Of a stretch of 64,000 nt of DNA, positions 38,731-58,287 are shown piece by piece. The stretch covers positions 18,482,876 through 18,546,875 of the forward strand of contig NC_092567.1 in the NCBI RefSeq assembly GCF_037975245.1, in the 5' to 3' direction. The DNA comes from Apostichopus japonicus. Lineage: Eukaryota > Echinodermata > Holothuroidea > Aspidochirotida > Stichopodidae. Each line of letters begins with the position of its first letter. The first letter of the stretch is position 1. A model generated the notes under the pieces. That model searched no databases. It was not told the origin of the DNA and worked only from the letters and a program-made list of their open reading frames with translations. The position numbers and the translations under genes are program-made.

Positions 38731-38928
38731 TTCGCCCAACAACCATTTCGCCCAACTGCTATTTCGCCCAACCAGCCTGGTCATTTCGCCCAACCATGTT
38801 GGTCATTTCGCCCAACCAGCCTGGTCAGTTCGCCCAACCGTGTTGGTCATTTCGCCCAACCGTGTTGGTCATTTCGCCCAACCGTGTTGGTCATTTCGCC
38901 CAACCGTGTTGGTCATTTCGCCCAACCT
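38731..38928. repeat. TTCGCCCAAC minisatellite, left arm
   Basis: Nine copies of TTCGCCCAAC with 11-13 bp linkers, the later ones all CGTGTTGGTCA or AGCCTGGTCA variants. Inverted counterpart at 40091-40240. Confidence 0.9.
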
Positions 38929-39140
38929 TACTTTTACTAATATTCAGTCAGAATAATATTACTTTTTCTATTCCACCAGTTCAATTTGATTTATTTTGGG
39001 TGAGGTTACTTCGTAATAGGTAAATAAAGTGAGGTCTGCTCGATATCGATCGGAGTCTGAGCAGTTATTTCGGGTATAATGTGAGGATTACACTACTTTA
39101 GGCGTTTACGTATACAATGGAAGTTATATTATTATACAAA

Positions 39141-39777
39141 GGGGAATCGGTGTGGAATAATATAACCGTTTCTATTTCAATAGTTCAATTTGATTTATTT
39201 TGGGTTATATTATTGGTAGTTATAATATAATTATTATTATATGGAAGTTATGTTATTATTAAAACAAAGGGGAATCGGTGTGGAATAATATAACCGTTTC
39301 TATTTCACTAATTCAATTTTATTTATTTTGGGTTTAATTATTGGAAGTTACATTGTTATTTTTTGGAAGTTATAATATTATACAAACAAAGGGGAACCGT
39401 TGTGGAATAATATAACCGTTTCTATTTCACTAATTCAATTTGATTTATTTTGGGTTATATTATTGGTAGTTATATTATTATTATTATTATATGGAAGTTA
39501 TGTTATTATAAAACAAAGGGGAATCGGTGTGGAATAATATAACCGTTTCTATTTCACTAATTCAATTTTATTTATTTTGGGTTTAATTATTGGAAGTTAT
39601 ATTGTTATTTTTTGGAAGTTATAATATTATACAAACAAAGGGGAACCGTTGTGGAATAATATAACCGTTTCTATTTCACTAATTCAATTTGATTTATTTT
39701 GGGTTATATTATTGGTAGTTATATTATTATTATTATTATATGGAAGTTATGTTATTATAAAAACAAAGGAGAATCGG
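39141..39777. repeat. Tandem repeat of 122/128-bp units with partial higher order
   Basis: Unit marker GGGGAAyCGkTGTGGAATAA occurs at 39141, 39269, 39391, 39518 and 39640, with a degenerate start at 39768. Spacings are 128, 122, 127, 122 and 128 bp. Unit types alternate (AATCGG or AACCGT), so the last part behaves as an about 250-bp higher-order repeat. Confidence 0.85.
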
Positions 39778-40090
39778 CATGTTTGAGGAACTGAATAGTT
39801 GTCTTTTTCTGGAGCATTAAGTGGCCTTTAGAAGAGCCGTTTGCAAATTTGAGGAACTGTAGTTTTCATCTTTCTGGAGGATAGTTCGTATTCTGTAACG
39901 TTTCCTTACTAAAGTTATACAAAGAAAAGGACTTCAAGTTTCCTTAATATTCCTTAATATTCGAACGTTTACTATCAAACCTAACCCCCAACACACTGAT
40001 CGGTCCTCAAGTTTCCTTAATATTCGGTTCGTAACCTGTAACGTTAACAATTCCCGAACGTTTACTTTTCAAGTATCATATTTCATCAAG

Positions 40091-40240
40091 GTTGGGCGAA
40101 ATGACCAGGCTGGTTGGGCGAAATGACCAGGCTGGTTGGGCGAAATGACCAGGCTGGTTGGGCGAAATGACCAGGCTGGTTGGGCGAAATGGTAAGGTTG
40201 GGCGAAATGGCAGTTGGGCGAAATGGTTGTTGGGCGAAGT
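40091..40240. repeat. GTTGGGCGAA minisatellite, right arm
   Basis: Copies of GTTGGGCGAA separated by ATGACCAGGCTG linkers, then a degenerate end. It is the inverted counterpart of the array at 38731-38928 and could fold back on it. Confidence 0.9.
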
Positions 40241-40576
40241 GTCCTGCTTCCAACATATTTCCAAACAGTGTTTACACAAAGAGCCTAATGGTGTTAAGAA
40301 GCTATGCAGGCTAGTCTTAGAGCCGCTGAGGTGGATTTACAACCGTAGCCGGTCGATTGTAAACGTAATCACAAAACTTTCCTAGCTATAGCGTGCTATA
40401 ATTGGAGCCAATAAAGCAGATCTTTAAGTTGGCGTTTTTTCCCCCTTTGGCATAAGCTACTGAAAGTTTATGCTTCCAAGGGTTATCGTAGGCCTAGGTA
40501 CTACTGTACTTCAGCAGCAAACATATTTGGGTAAATATGGGTAATGCAAATAAACAAAGAGGGTGGTAATACCGGG

Positions 40577-40700
40577 CAGTATAATCAGAAAACATTTTCA
40601 TGTTAATGCTATGGAGTGGAACGACCTTTCAAAGGAATGTAAGAATGACAACTTCTTAAATACCTTTAAACGTTTATCCAGGACTTTTAACTATTTTTTT
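40577..40700 (+). mobile_element. 3' fragment of the CR1-like LINE
   Basis: Matches 16121-16240 of the full element through CAGAAAACATTTTCATrT, GGAATGTAAGAATG and TATCCAGGACTTwAACTA. It lies about 150 bp right of the composite TTAA element. Confidence 0.7.
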
Positions 40701-41589
40701 AACTAAAGTAACTATTACGCATACGATACTTCCCACACGCAGTATACTAGTCTATACTATAGTATTTACAGCTGGAAATAATTTCGCGAAACTACCCCTG
40801 TTAGTATAACAGACTAGACTGCTGCTGTCCTTTAACAAATTTTGAACCTCGAAGAGTATTTCACATTCACCGAACTGTAACGAACGACAAAGCATTACTT
40901 AATAAAAATAATATTAATGGTAATATCACGAGAGTACAGTCTTACTATCTTTGCTGCGTTCAATTTAAAGTCATCCATGCGGCATAGACAACTGAGCTTC
41001 TGCTATTATTATGCTGTTGTGCAAAGGAATGTCCAAATACAAATGCTAGAACCCCAAATATAGTTTGAAATTTGCGTGATATTTATACAGTATAAAGATT
41101 ATTTAGTAATTAAACTTATTCAAAGAAAATTTAAACAAATAATTCATATTGAATGGATATTTATCTGAAAAATAGTACATTATTAACTTTTTGTAATGAA
41201 TTGATAATTTCTAAGTTACTGTAATTTCCAGGGTACTGTAGCTTAAGGGCGTCCCTGGTAATATGTTGTTGGCGCAATGATTCAAACACGCTTTGAAAAC
41301 ACTTTCTTGGTACGCAAAGAGGGGATTATATCCTTACGTCTAACGGGAAAGCTGGCTTTCTTATACTTCAACATTTCCAATTATACTGGCGTTGTCATGT
41401 GGGAATTAATTGAGGTGGCTGGCCAGAATAAAATGAAACATGTTTCGCTTCAAACTCTATTTATATATGTTCACTTTAGTTTCAAAGTGCATTGTGCAAT
41501 AATAATGTGGTTCCACATACGACGGGGATCGCGGATCAAGTTTGAAATGTGAACGTGGGGGTGGGGGAAAAGAGTTAGACAGGGCGTCA

Positions 41590-42130
41590 AATTTTTGAAA
41601 ATTGAAATTGAAATTGAAACTATTTATTTCCACTTCACCGTAACATAAACAAAGTGAACATATAACATTTTAACATACACAAATACATTCCATAGGAATC
41701 AAATAATTGATATATACAAATGATATGAAGTGGGGGAGACCTTGCAGAAGCAGAGCTTATCGAGGCCAGGCCACCAACAACCCCCCACCACCACCACCAA
41801 AATACACCTAAAAAAGTAAAAGAAACTAGAAACTTTACACGTGCTTATTTAATAAAGACCGTTTTAGTTGTTTTTCAAAATGTAAAAGTGATTTTGAACT
41901 ATTTACCTGAGTTTCTAGGGTATTCCAAAACCTAGAACCAGTGTATCTAACAGTTAGTTGTGAAGTTGCAGAATAGGTATGTTTGTGAAATACATTTGAC
42001 TGTTGTCTGGTACTATGGTCATGAATTGTATTAGTAGGAGTGGGAAAAAGGTGAAAACTTTGTTGGAAGCAAGCATTCCCGCAACTTCTTGAACATAAAA
42101 ATACCCAACTGATAATGATAAATGTCAAAA
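41590..42130 (-). mobile_element. LINE 3' remnant with (TTTCAA)n tail
   Basis: On the minus strand the end of an RT protein is readable to a stop at 41835: HDHSTRQQSNVFH, LTVRYTGSRFWNTL and LLHFEKQLKRSLL, the usual C-terminal pattern of non-LTR retrotransposons. A 3' UTR of about 240 bp follows, ending in a short AATTTC-type tandem tail near 41597-41620. It is a different family from the LINE at 12396, judged by this tail. Confidence 0.7.
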
Positions 42131-42410
42131 ATTGTCAGTAAGAATATGTCGAAATTTAAGATAAGACGACAAACTTCTGAGATATAAGTCTTAATTTCGA
42201 GTGTCAAAAAGCAGCAGAGGAACATATTCTAGATATCTTAATTACCAAATCCATTTTGGTTTATGTGGTGTGCGTTCTAGAGCATGGTATACGTGTATAT
42301 GTGGTTTGACTGTTGCATAAATAAGAAAATTTAATTGGCTCAATGTACAGATAAGAGGGTGATTTCTCTGCTTTTTCGGGGAGGTAAAGAAAGATAGCCT
42401 ACTTCTTTAC

Positions 42411-42540
42411 CAGTGACAAACACTTGGACTGGGGCTTTCTGCATAGCTAAAAATTCAACAAGGCCATAATACGGAACGCCAAAAGTTCCACCGCGAATGG
42501 CCAACGTGTGCTGCCATCCATTGAAAATGAGCGTTAACCA
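42411..42540 (-). CDS. Orphan exon candidate
   Basis: I do not recognise it. On the minus strand an open segment of 43 codons reads protein-like: WLTLIFNGWQHTLAIRGG, then FGVPYYGLVEFLAMQKAPVQ. It is bounded by a plausible acceptor (AAAGATCAG) and donor (G/GTAAAG). The frame can also continue to a stop at 42340 without splicing. It lies between the laccase stop and the membrane-protein exons on the same strand. It could be an upstream exon of that gene (phase not testable), a separate gene, or a transposon remnant. Confidence 0.35.
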
Positions 42541-43837
42541 CTGATCTTTAAATAATGAAAGAATAGAGGCTCGATCCAGTCGTTATTTAGAGATCAATTG
42601 TGTTAACCTGCTAACAACTAGTATAAAACGATATGAGACCACGTTAATATGATGATTTAGTATGCAAGTCAATATGGGGAGGGGAGGGGGGGGGATTTAT
42701 TGGTGTATATGCTACTTGTATTTGCATATAAAATGGTGCAAGGCACGTAATCGGATAAGAGCAAATGATACCCGTACACAGTTAACAGATTTTTTTCCTC
42801 ATATAAAATTGCATTATCTTTGTTCTACGTTCTAATTCTTACGTTCTATTTCATATGGCAGTAAAATTTTATACACATGTTAAATTTGAAAATTTGAAAA
42901 GTTTAAAATTATTAGATTTTGATACTTCAAATCTTAAAGGAAACTTGCATATAAGATCTAGCCAAGCTGGACTTTATATAATATCGAACAGCATGATAAA
43001 ATTTATCAAAAGCAACTGAAGACAGCTGTATGATGCAGGACACCCCCCCCCCCCGCCCGGACCCCCTTCACCAATGTCAGACAGAATACAACAAAAAATT
43101 TGTGTAAGGTATATAAATATATAGTCTAGTTAACCGTTTATGTGCGGTTCAGCCGTTAAACATTCAAAAGTTCTTCAACACGTTCAAAAGTTGCAAAATA
43201 TAGTAATATTTTGCAGAGAACATATCCCTCTCCTGTTTGAATTAACATTTTACCCCCAACCCCCCCCCCCCAAGTACAAAAATAACATTCTAAATTCCTC
43301 GACTGAATTAGCCTATAGGGCGGCATGACCCTTTATGCATAGAACCCAAAGAAGGTGTCTAATTCTTCTTCGACTGAATGTAAAAAAAAGTCTCCGACTG
43401 AACATTTTTTCCCCGACCGGCAATGGAGGTGAAGGAAGAGCTTCGCCCACCACTCCAGTCCGCCCGCCCCCGCCTTGTGCACGCCACTGACTGTTGACCA
43501 AATAAATGAATAATAGTTGAGGCGGTGGTGATATCATTTTCTGCAGCCCTGTTCTTCCCTCAAATGTAATTTATACCTATTCGCAAATAGCTAAGGTGAA
43601 TATACAGTACAGTATTTTCATGTTACAGGAACAATAATAACTCAAGTATGCAATAAAACACGTCATTCGATTCGTTCTGTTTATAATTCCAAAATAAAAT
43701 CTTCGAAAAAGAAAATACCACTCCTATCCCTCAACCCCCCCCCCCCCCCAAAAAAATGTACAACAATTAATTTTCTTTAAAAAGAGAGTGATACTCCAGA
43801 TGAATATATTTGGATGAATTAACCACCTTGCACCAGC
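42541..43837. other. Flank downstream of the laccase, repeat debris
   Basis: No exon seen. The segment 43310-43490 ends in CACGCCACTGAC, a hAT-like right terminus. It contains TCTAATTCTTCTTCGACTGA, a motif seen again in degenerate form near 33098 and 44150. C-runs lie at about 43041, 43261 and 43731. Confidence 0.45.
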
Positions 43838-53770
<9,933 letters not shown>

Positions 53771-54140
53771 TTTGAAATCTGATACTTGAAAACGACAAAC
53801 AAGTTTCATATCCTGCCGTGTAATAACGAACAAACAAATCAACTATCATATTCAAGTCGATCCCGTTTGCACGAAGCCCATATTCACCCTTTGTGAAAAG
53901 CCAACCATTGAAGGAAGTAAAGTGAGGTTTAAATATGTTTGGTGAAGCGATAAGGAGACTGGAACTTTTGTTTCACCTCTTTTCCACTCGTATTTGTAAA
54001 GGAATGCAGACTCCAGGGAAACTATCAGAGCCTATACCAGCGTGACATTCACATTGAAAAACTATTATGTAAAGATTACGTCAATGGTCCGGTTGACTGT
54101 TTCACAAAGGCTGTTATGAAATATCGTGCAAACAGGTTAA

Positions 54141-54390
54141 AGGTATAGTCTGTATAGGCCCAAGATTATAGCGTGCTATAATTTCTTGAAGTTTTCAAAA
54201 CGGTACTTTCCTGGAGGTCTTTAATTTCCAATAATTGTTGTAAGACATTCTACATGAGCATAAAAGATGACTGAATGTCTCAGTGAGGACAACTTTCTCC
54301 AGGGTGGTTATAAAGGCAGTTTAAAAATTTTGACCAAAGGCGACCAAAATTTTAATATCCGAGCATATTTGGGGCCTATACAGGATACCT
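54141..54390. mobile_element. TTAA-flanked nonautonomous element, copy 4
   Basis: 250 bp with TTAA at 54137-54140 and 54391-54394. Termini AGGTATAGTCTGTATAGGCC and, inverted, AGGTATCCTGTATAGGCCCC. It lies about 370 bp upstream of the laccase start codon, so it could overlap promoter sequence. Confidence 0.8.
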
Positions 54391-56891
54391 TTAAATATGC
54401 TAGTTGGTTTGTCTGCTTTACGGACGATTATTGCTATGCAGTTTATACTGCGCTGTTACCACAATCCAAAGTACGGTATAAAGAGGAGTCTTTTAAGTTT
54501 CTAGACACAAGAATTGTGGATTTTATTTTTAGGTATTACAGGTCATTGTTCCTTCTTTATGACTTAGTCTGCTGGTATAGGCTATATGCATTTTCTTTTT
54601 GTCTGACAAAAATGACGAATTCTACAACAACAAAACTAGACTGATGGGAGTAGGCTATAGGTAAGAGAATATGATTTTTGTTACTATTACTTTTCAAGAC
54701 ATAGAAAGTAGTACAGTAGAACAAACTTTACAGAATGTTATAAAATATTGACCAGAATGTGATACACCAGAAACGCCAGGACAGCAGACCACTCCACTCA
54801 ACTGATGATGGCGTTGAGATCTGTCACGTATCCCCTGCTCCACCCCCTGGGTCAGGTGGAGAGGGAATTGCCATGTATCCCCCTCTCCACCCCCTCCCAC
54901 GGGCAGATGAAAACCCCCATCTCTTTTGAACTGCGAATGAATTTCTGGAGAAGTTGGATAAGTTTCGAAGTCATCAATAATGTCTCCAAATATGTTATTT
55001 AAAGTCAAGTAATATTCGTCACTCAGCTGCATCAAACTTCAACATACAATATCAGTATTACCCCCTCTCTAAATATTTTTGCTCACAGAGTTGTTTCATT
55101 GTCTATATTTAAATACCTCTCTTTGTTTTTGTTTAACACAAGTACACCTCTCTTCACATTAACAAACGTTGAAACAAATTTTATTTCTGAAACTAATTTG
55201 CAGAATCGTTATATCCGGAAAAAAGTTGGTTGAAAAATGTTTATTCGATCTAACACTATAAATCGATCTAAAACTTCTGCGTTCTAATACTTCAAGCCAA
55301 TACTGATAGGATCCTTAACACAAAACTTTCCCTAGAAAAGTTCTAAATATTTTCAAAAATTAAAAAATTAAATTATCAGACAAATAAGAAAAGATTTCAA
55401 ACATCTAATTATTATCACATTTAACAGTGATTTTTATTATATATACATAAGTCACAAACGAATCTTGCTTCATGAAGAGACAAGTGTAACAAACAATTCT
55501 CAAAATAGAAACTAAACCTTTATACCACTGAAGGATGCCTTTGGGCAGAACTTTAGTCTTGATATGTAAAGGTCCAAAAAAAGTGGGTAAGGGGGGGGGG
55601 GGACATTAGAACCTAGAAATGTTTCTATAGATAATCGTTGCTCAACTTTAAAATATATTTAATCCTCTAGAAAGCGCCTTTAAGAATAGATTGTTGTTGT
55701 TGATGACGTCAGCTCGTAAGTGTAGTCCTAATTGTTTTAATGTTCAGTCCATTGTTTCAGAAATTTCTAGTAACTCGACCAACAAATGTTCTTTTCATTA
55801 ATATCATACAAAAAACAAACCACCCTTGGTTGGTATTTCACACCATTTTTGTGCTTTATAAATTTCTACTGAATAACAAAACAATGTCTTAATTTTGGCC
55901 ACAAAAGTATGACGTTTCTTTATTGAGTTTTATAAATGCATCTGAGGAACTGACATTTCATGCTCTGTGTTAGAATAAGTAGTCCAGCCGTTTTAATCAG
56001 TAAGCCTCTGATGTTCACTTCTCAACAAATTTTCAAAGTGAGATGGAAATACCACCTGAACTGAGTGGAGGGAATTCTATTTTTTCCTTCTTTTTTTTTG
56101 ACAGTCAACAACATTCCAATACTAAATTTTTGCCCGAAAGACATCCTTTTCAGTGGAATCGCTTAAATAGTATATTTTTAAGAACATAAAGCATTGCCGA
56201 AGAAATCACTGCATCGAAAACTTGTTATCTGGATCACTATCAAACAAACATCCATTCAGGATTCTTGGGTACTAAATATGCCTTCAACATTTACTGAAAT
56301 TGTCTTTAATGTTGAGGCAACTTTTACAGCATTTTGACAATAAAAAATAATTGATACAGGTATAATTACAATCATAAATCAATCAAGCATTGACATAAAT
56401 TATAAAGCGCCCAAAAATCATGCTCAAATTGCTCTTATGCACGATTGATATGCCTTCTCCAAACAGGTGGCCTTCCAGGGGATCCACTGAAAAGGCCACC
56501 TTTCAGCATGACAATGTTTTCACATGTTTCTGGAAGTTTAATCCACATTTTTTGGAGCTTAAACACAGGAAACAAGCTCCGCTACCAAAAGAAACACAAT
56601 GAACTCTGGGCTCCACAGGAATTGCTTGATGACTCCTTTTGTTACAATATTGACCTGGAGCATGCGAGGTAACGTCTGGTGAAACCTCAGAGTGCACAGC
56701 CTTGTAACCAGCAACTGTACATCGTTGAAAAGATGGGGAGCCGCTGGTAACGTAACGTTATGAAAACAAACTTGCAATGATCTTAGTGAACAGTCTGGCA
56801 GCTGTTCCACCAACATTCTGCACTTTAATTAGAATGGCGTTTACTAAATACGTATCAAAAGATGCCCGCAGACATCGAGCATCAAGGTGAC

Positions 56892-57083
56892 CTAGTGTAC
56901 GGACAGTCCAAACGTCGAGCTATTTCGAAGTTGTGAGGTATAAAAGATATCCCGTACGACAGGTTCTAACTTATCTATGGATAAAGACGGCTGGGCGTTT
57001 CGTTGCTTGGCGAAATCTATTTCACGAGAAAGATTCTGTAAGAATTTCGAAATGTCCAGCCTTCTCGACATAGCCTTTCTCAT
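56892..57083 (-). CDS. Small protein-like reading frame, unassigned
   Basis: 63 codons from ATG at 57083: begins MRKAMSRRLDISKFLQNLSR, contains KLEPVVRDIFYTSQL, with GC-richer codons than its surroundings. I do not recognise it. After the stop a shifted frame continues protein-like (RTLGHLDARCLRASFDTYLV, about 56900-56840), which suggests either a frameshifted pseudogene or an unrecognised exon. It lies downstream of DDB1 on the same strand and could also be part of its 3' UTR. Confidence 0.25.
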   Translation of the reverse strand: MRKAMSRRLDISKFLQNLSREIDFAKQRNAQPSLSIDKLEPVVRDIFYTSQLRNSSTFGLSVH

Positions 57084-57217
57084 TTACATATAATGCTATC
57101 TGTTAACATCATTTTTTCTCTGAGAGGTCTAAATAAGCAAACCTTTATCCTGACACTTTAGGATGGGGGAGTACCCTTCTTTAACTATATATGCTATAAG
57201 TCTGCTTTCCTATATAT

Positions 57218-57370
57218 CAGGGATGAACCTGGGGTAAAAAAAATCACGGAACTTTGCAAAAAATGCGGTATAGGCTCCAGTTTACGTATGCTACAGTGTG
57301 TTAGGATAATAGTTTTTGTCCCCGAGGTAGAAAAGATATCACGGTTATTCACGGAAAAAGCTCATGCCTG
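57218..57370. repeat. 153-bp interspersed repeat, copy 1
   Basis: Begins CAGGGATGAACC and ends CTCATGCCTG, so the ends form a short imperfect inverted repeat. Shares GCGGTATAGGCTCCAGTTT and GTGTTAGGATAATAGTTTTT with copy 2 at 62184-62336, which has the same length. Probably a small DNA element. Confidence 0.65.
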
Positions 57371-58044
57371 ATATATAAACCAATGTAAATCTCTACCAGG
57401 GCCTACAGTAGTTGTATGTCTTCCACTGAGTAATATCTAAAGCCAACTCGTCCTGGCTTCTTTCAGTCGAGATCGCGACGAGTTGTCTGCGAAATATACA
57501 GACCCTTGCTTACTATACGAGACACAAACCGTTGGTAAAAAACGTCAGGAAATCTCAACCAGAATCTGAGTCGCTTGTTTACATCAGGCCCCGCAAACTG
57601 TAAACAAGCGACTCCCTGGTGGGTAACGGACCAGATATACTTACAGTAGTAGAGGTTTGCATGCCGTGAGTGAAAAAGCAAATAACTTATCTGGATTCTT
57701 GCTTTGATCAATCTGATCATTGACACTTTTAATTAACCTACAGAGATCAATTTCTCCAAAAGATGTACATATTAAAAAAAAAAAAAAAATCATTTTTAGA
57801 AGTCTATCACCCCTGAAAGCGTGTGGAGGAGGGTCAAATTCTCTGTATTCTTTATCTTCCTTTCCAATTTCTTCAAAACTTTGCATTTTGCTGTTTGCAA
57901 ACAAGTCTTCTAATTTGGACTAAACTAGGCCTTATCCCAAGTGTCACTTCCCGTCTAAAGGTTGAATCTTGAGCTTGTCACGTCAGGGGAACCTGGAATC
58001 TGTGTATTAAGCCATGCGAGCTAAGAGTGACTAGCCAATACATT

Positions 58045-58220
58045 TCAATGTATTCTGGTCAGTTCTTCGACAATCTTGACAAGGTCGTTTACGGTCGCAT
58101 CTCGCTTCATTCCTCCCTCGTCGATCTGCAGAGAGAACACAAAGGAGATTGCAAGAGTAAGTTCTGGAAATATACTGGATATATATATACTGGATATACA
58201 TACATATATATATATATTGG

Positions 58221-58287
<67 letters not shown>

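Larger units (their letters stand above)
38718..40251. mobile_element. Nested element with inverted TTCGCCCAAC minisatellite ends
   Basis: 1534-bp insertion into the TTAA element, bounded by an exact 8-bp duplication AACATATT (38710-38717 and 40252-40259). The copy at 18495 shows the unduplicated empty site. Both ends, read inward, continue as CACTTCGCCCAACAACCATT and then arrays of TTCGCCCAAC in opposite orientation. The outermost 10 bp at each side are poorly matched. The 8-bp duplication fits hAT-like integration. The interior is AT-rich with a tandem repeat (39141-39777) and no coding capacity. Confidence 0.75.
38521..40423. mobile_element. Composite TTAA-flanked element, copy 3
   Basis: 1903 bp bounded by TTAA (38517-38520 and 40424-40427). 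Termini are AGGTCTGCTGTATAGATCCC and, inverted, AGATCTGCTTTATTGGCTCC. The outer parts (38521-38717 and 40252-40423) match the 346-bp copy at 18495 in reverse orientation. The middle, 38718-40251, is a separate nested insertion. No coding frame is visible. Confidence 0.8.
53771..58044. other. Region between the laccase start and the DDB1 stop
   Basis: Should hold the laccase promoter and the DDB1 3' UTR; neither is delimited by a clear TATA box or poly(A) signal. It contains a TTAA element (54141-54390), an open frame (54694-55032, minus, beginning MQLSDEYYLTLNNIFGD) that I cannot support as a gene, a small protein-like frame at 56892-57083, and a 153-bp interspersed repeat (57218-57370). Confidence 0.4.

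Noticed and set aside
38731-38928. Regular repeats with spacers, CRISPR-like at first sight
   Set aside because: The repeats are 10 bp, the linkers are themselves repeated, the array is inverted at the other end of a transposable element, and the genome is eukaryotic.
38671-39023. Frames with repeated FRPT or SPNRVGHFAQP
   Set aside because: Translations of the TTCGCCCAAC minisatellite inside a mobile element.
54694-55032. 113-codon minus-strand frame beginning MQLSDEYYLTLNNIFGD
   Set aside because: The first 30 residues look plausible but the rest runs into G/C-rich low-complexity sequence; no splice context or recognised family.
57641-57904. Minus-strand frame containing MQSFEEIGKEDKEYREF
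   Set aside because: It passes through a poly(T) stretch (FFFFL) and has no supporting splice sites; more likely DDB1 3' UTR or intergenic.
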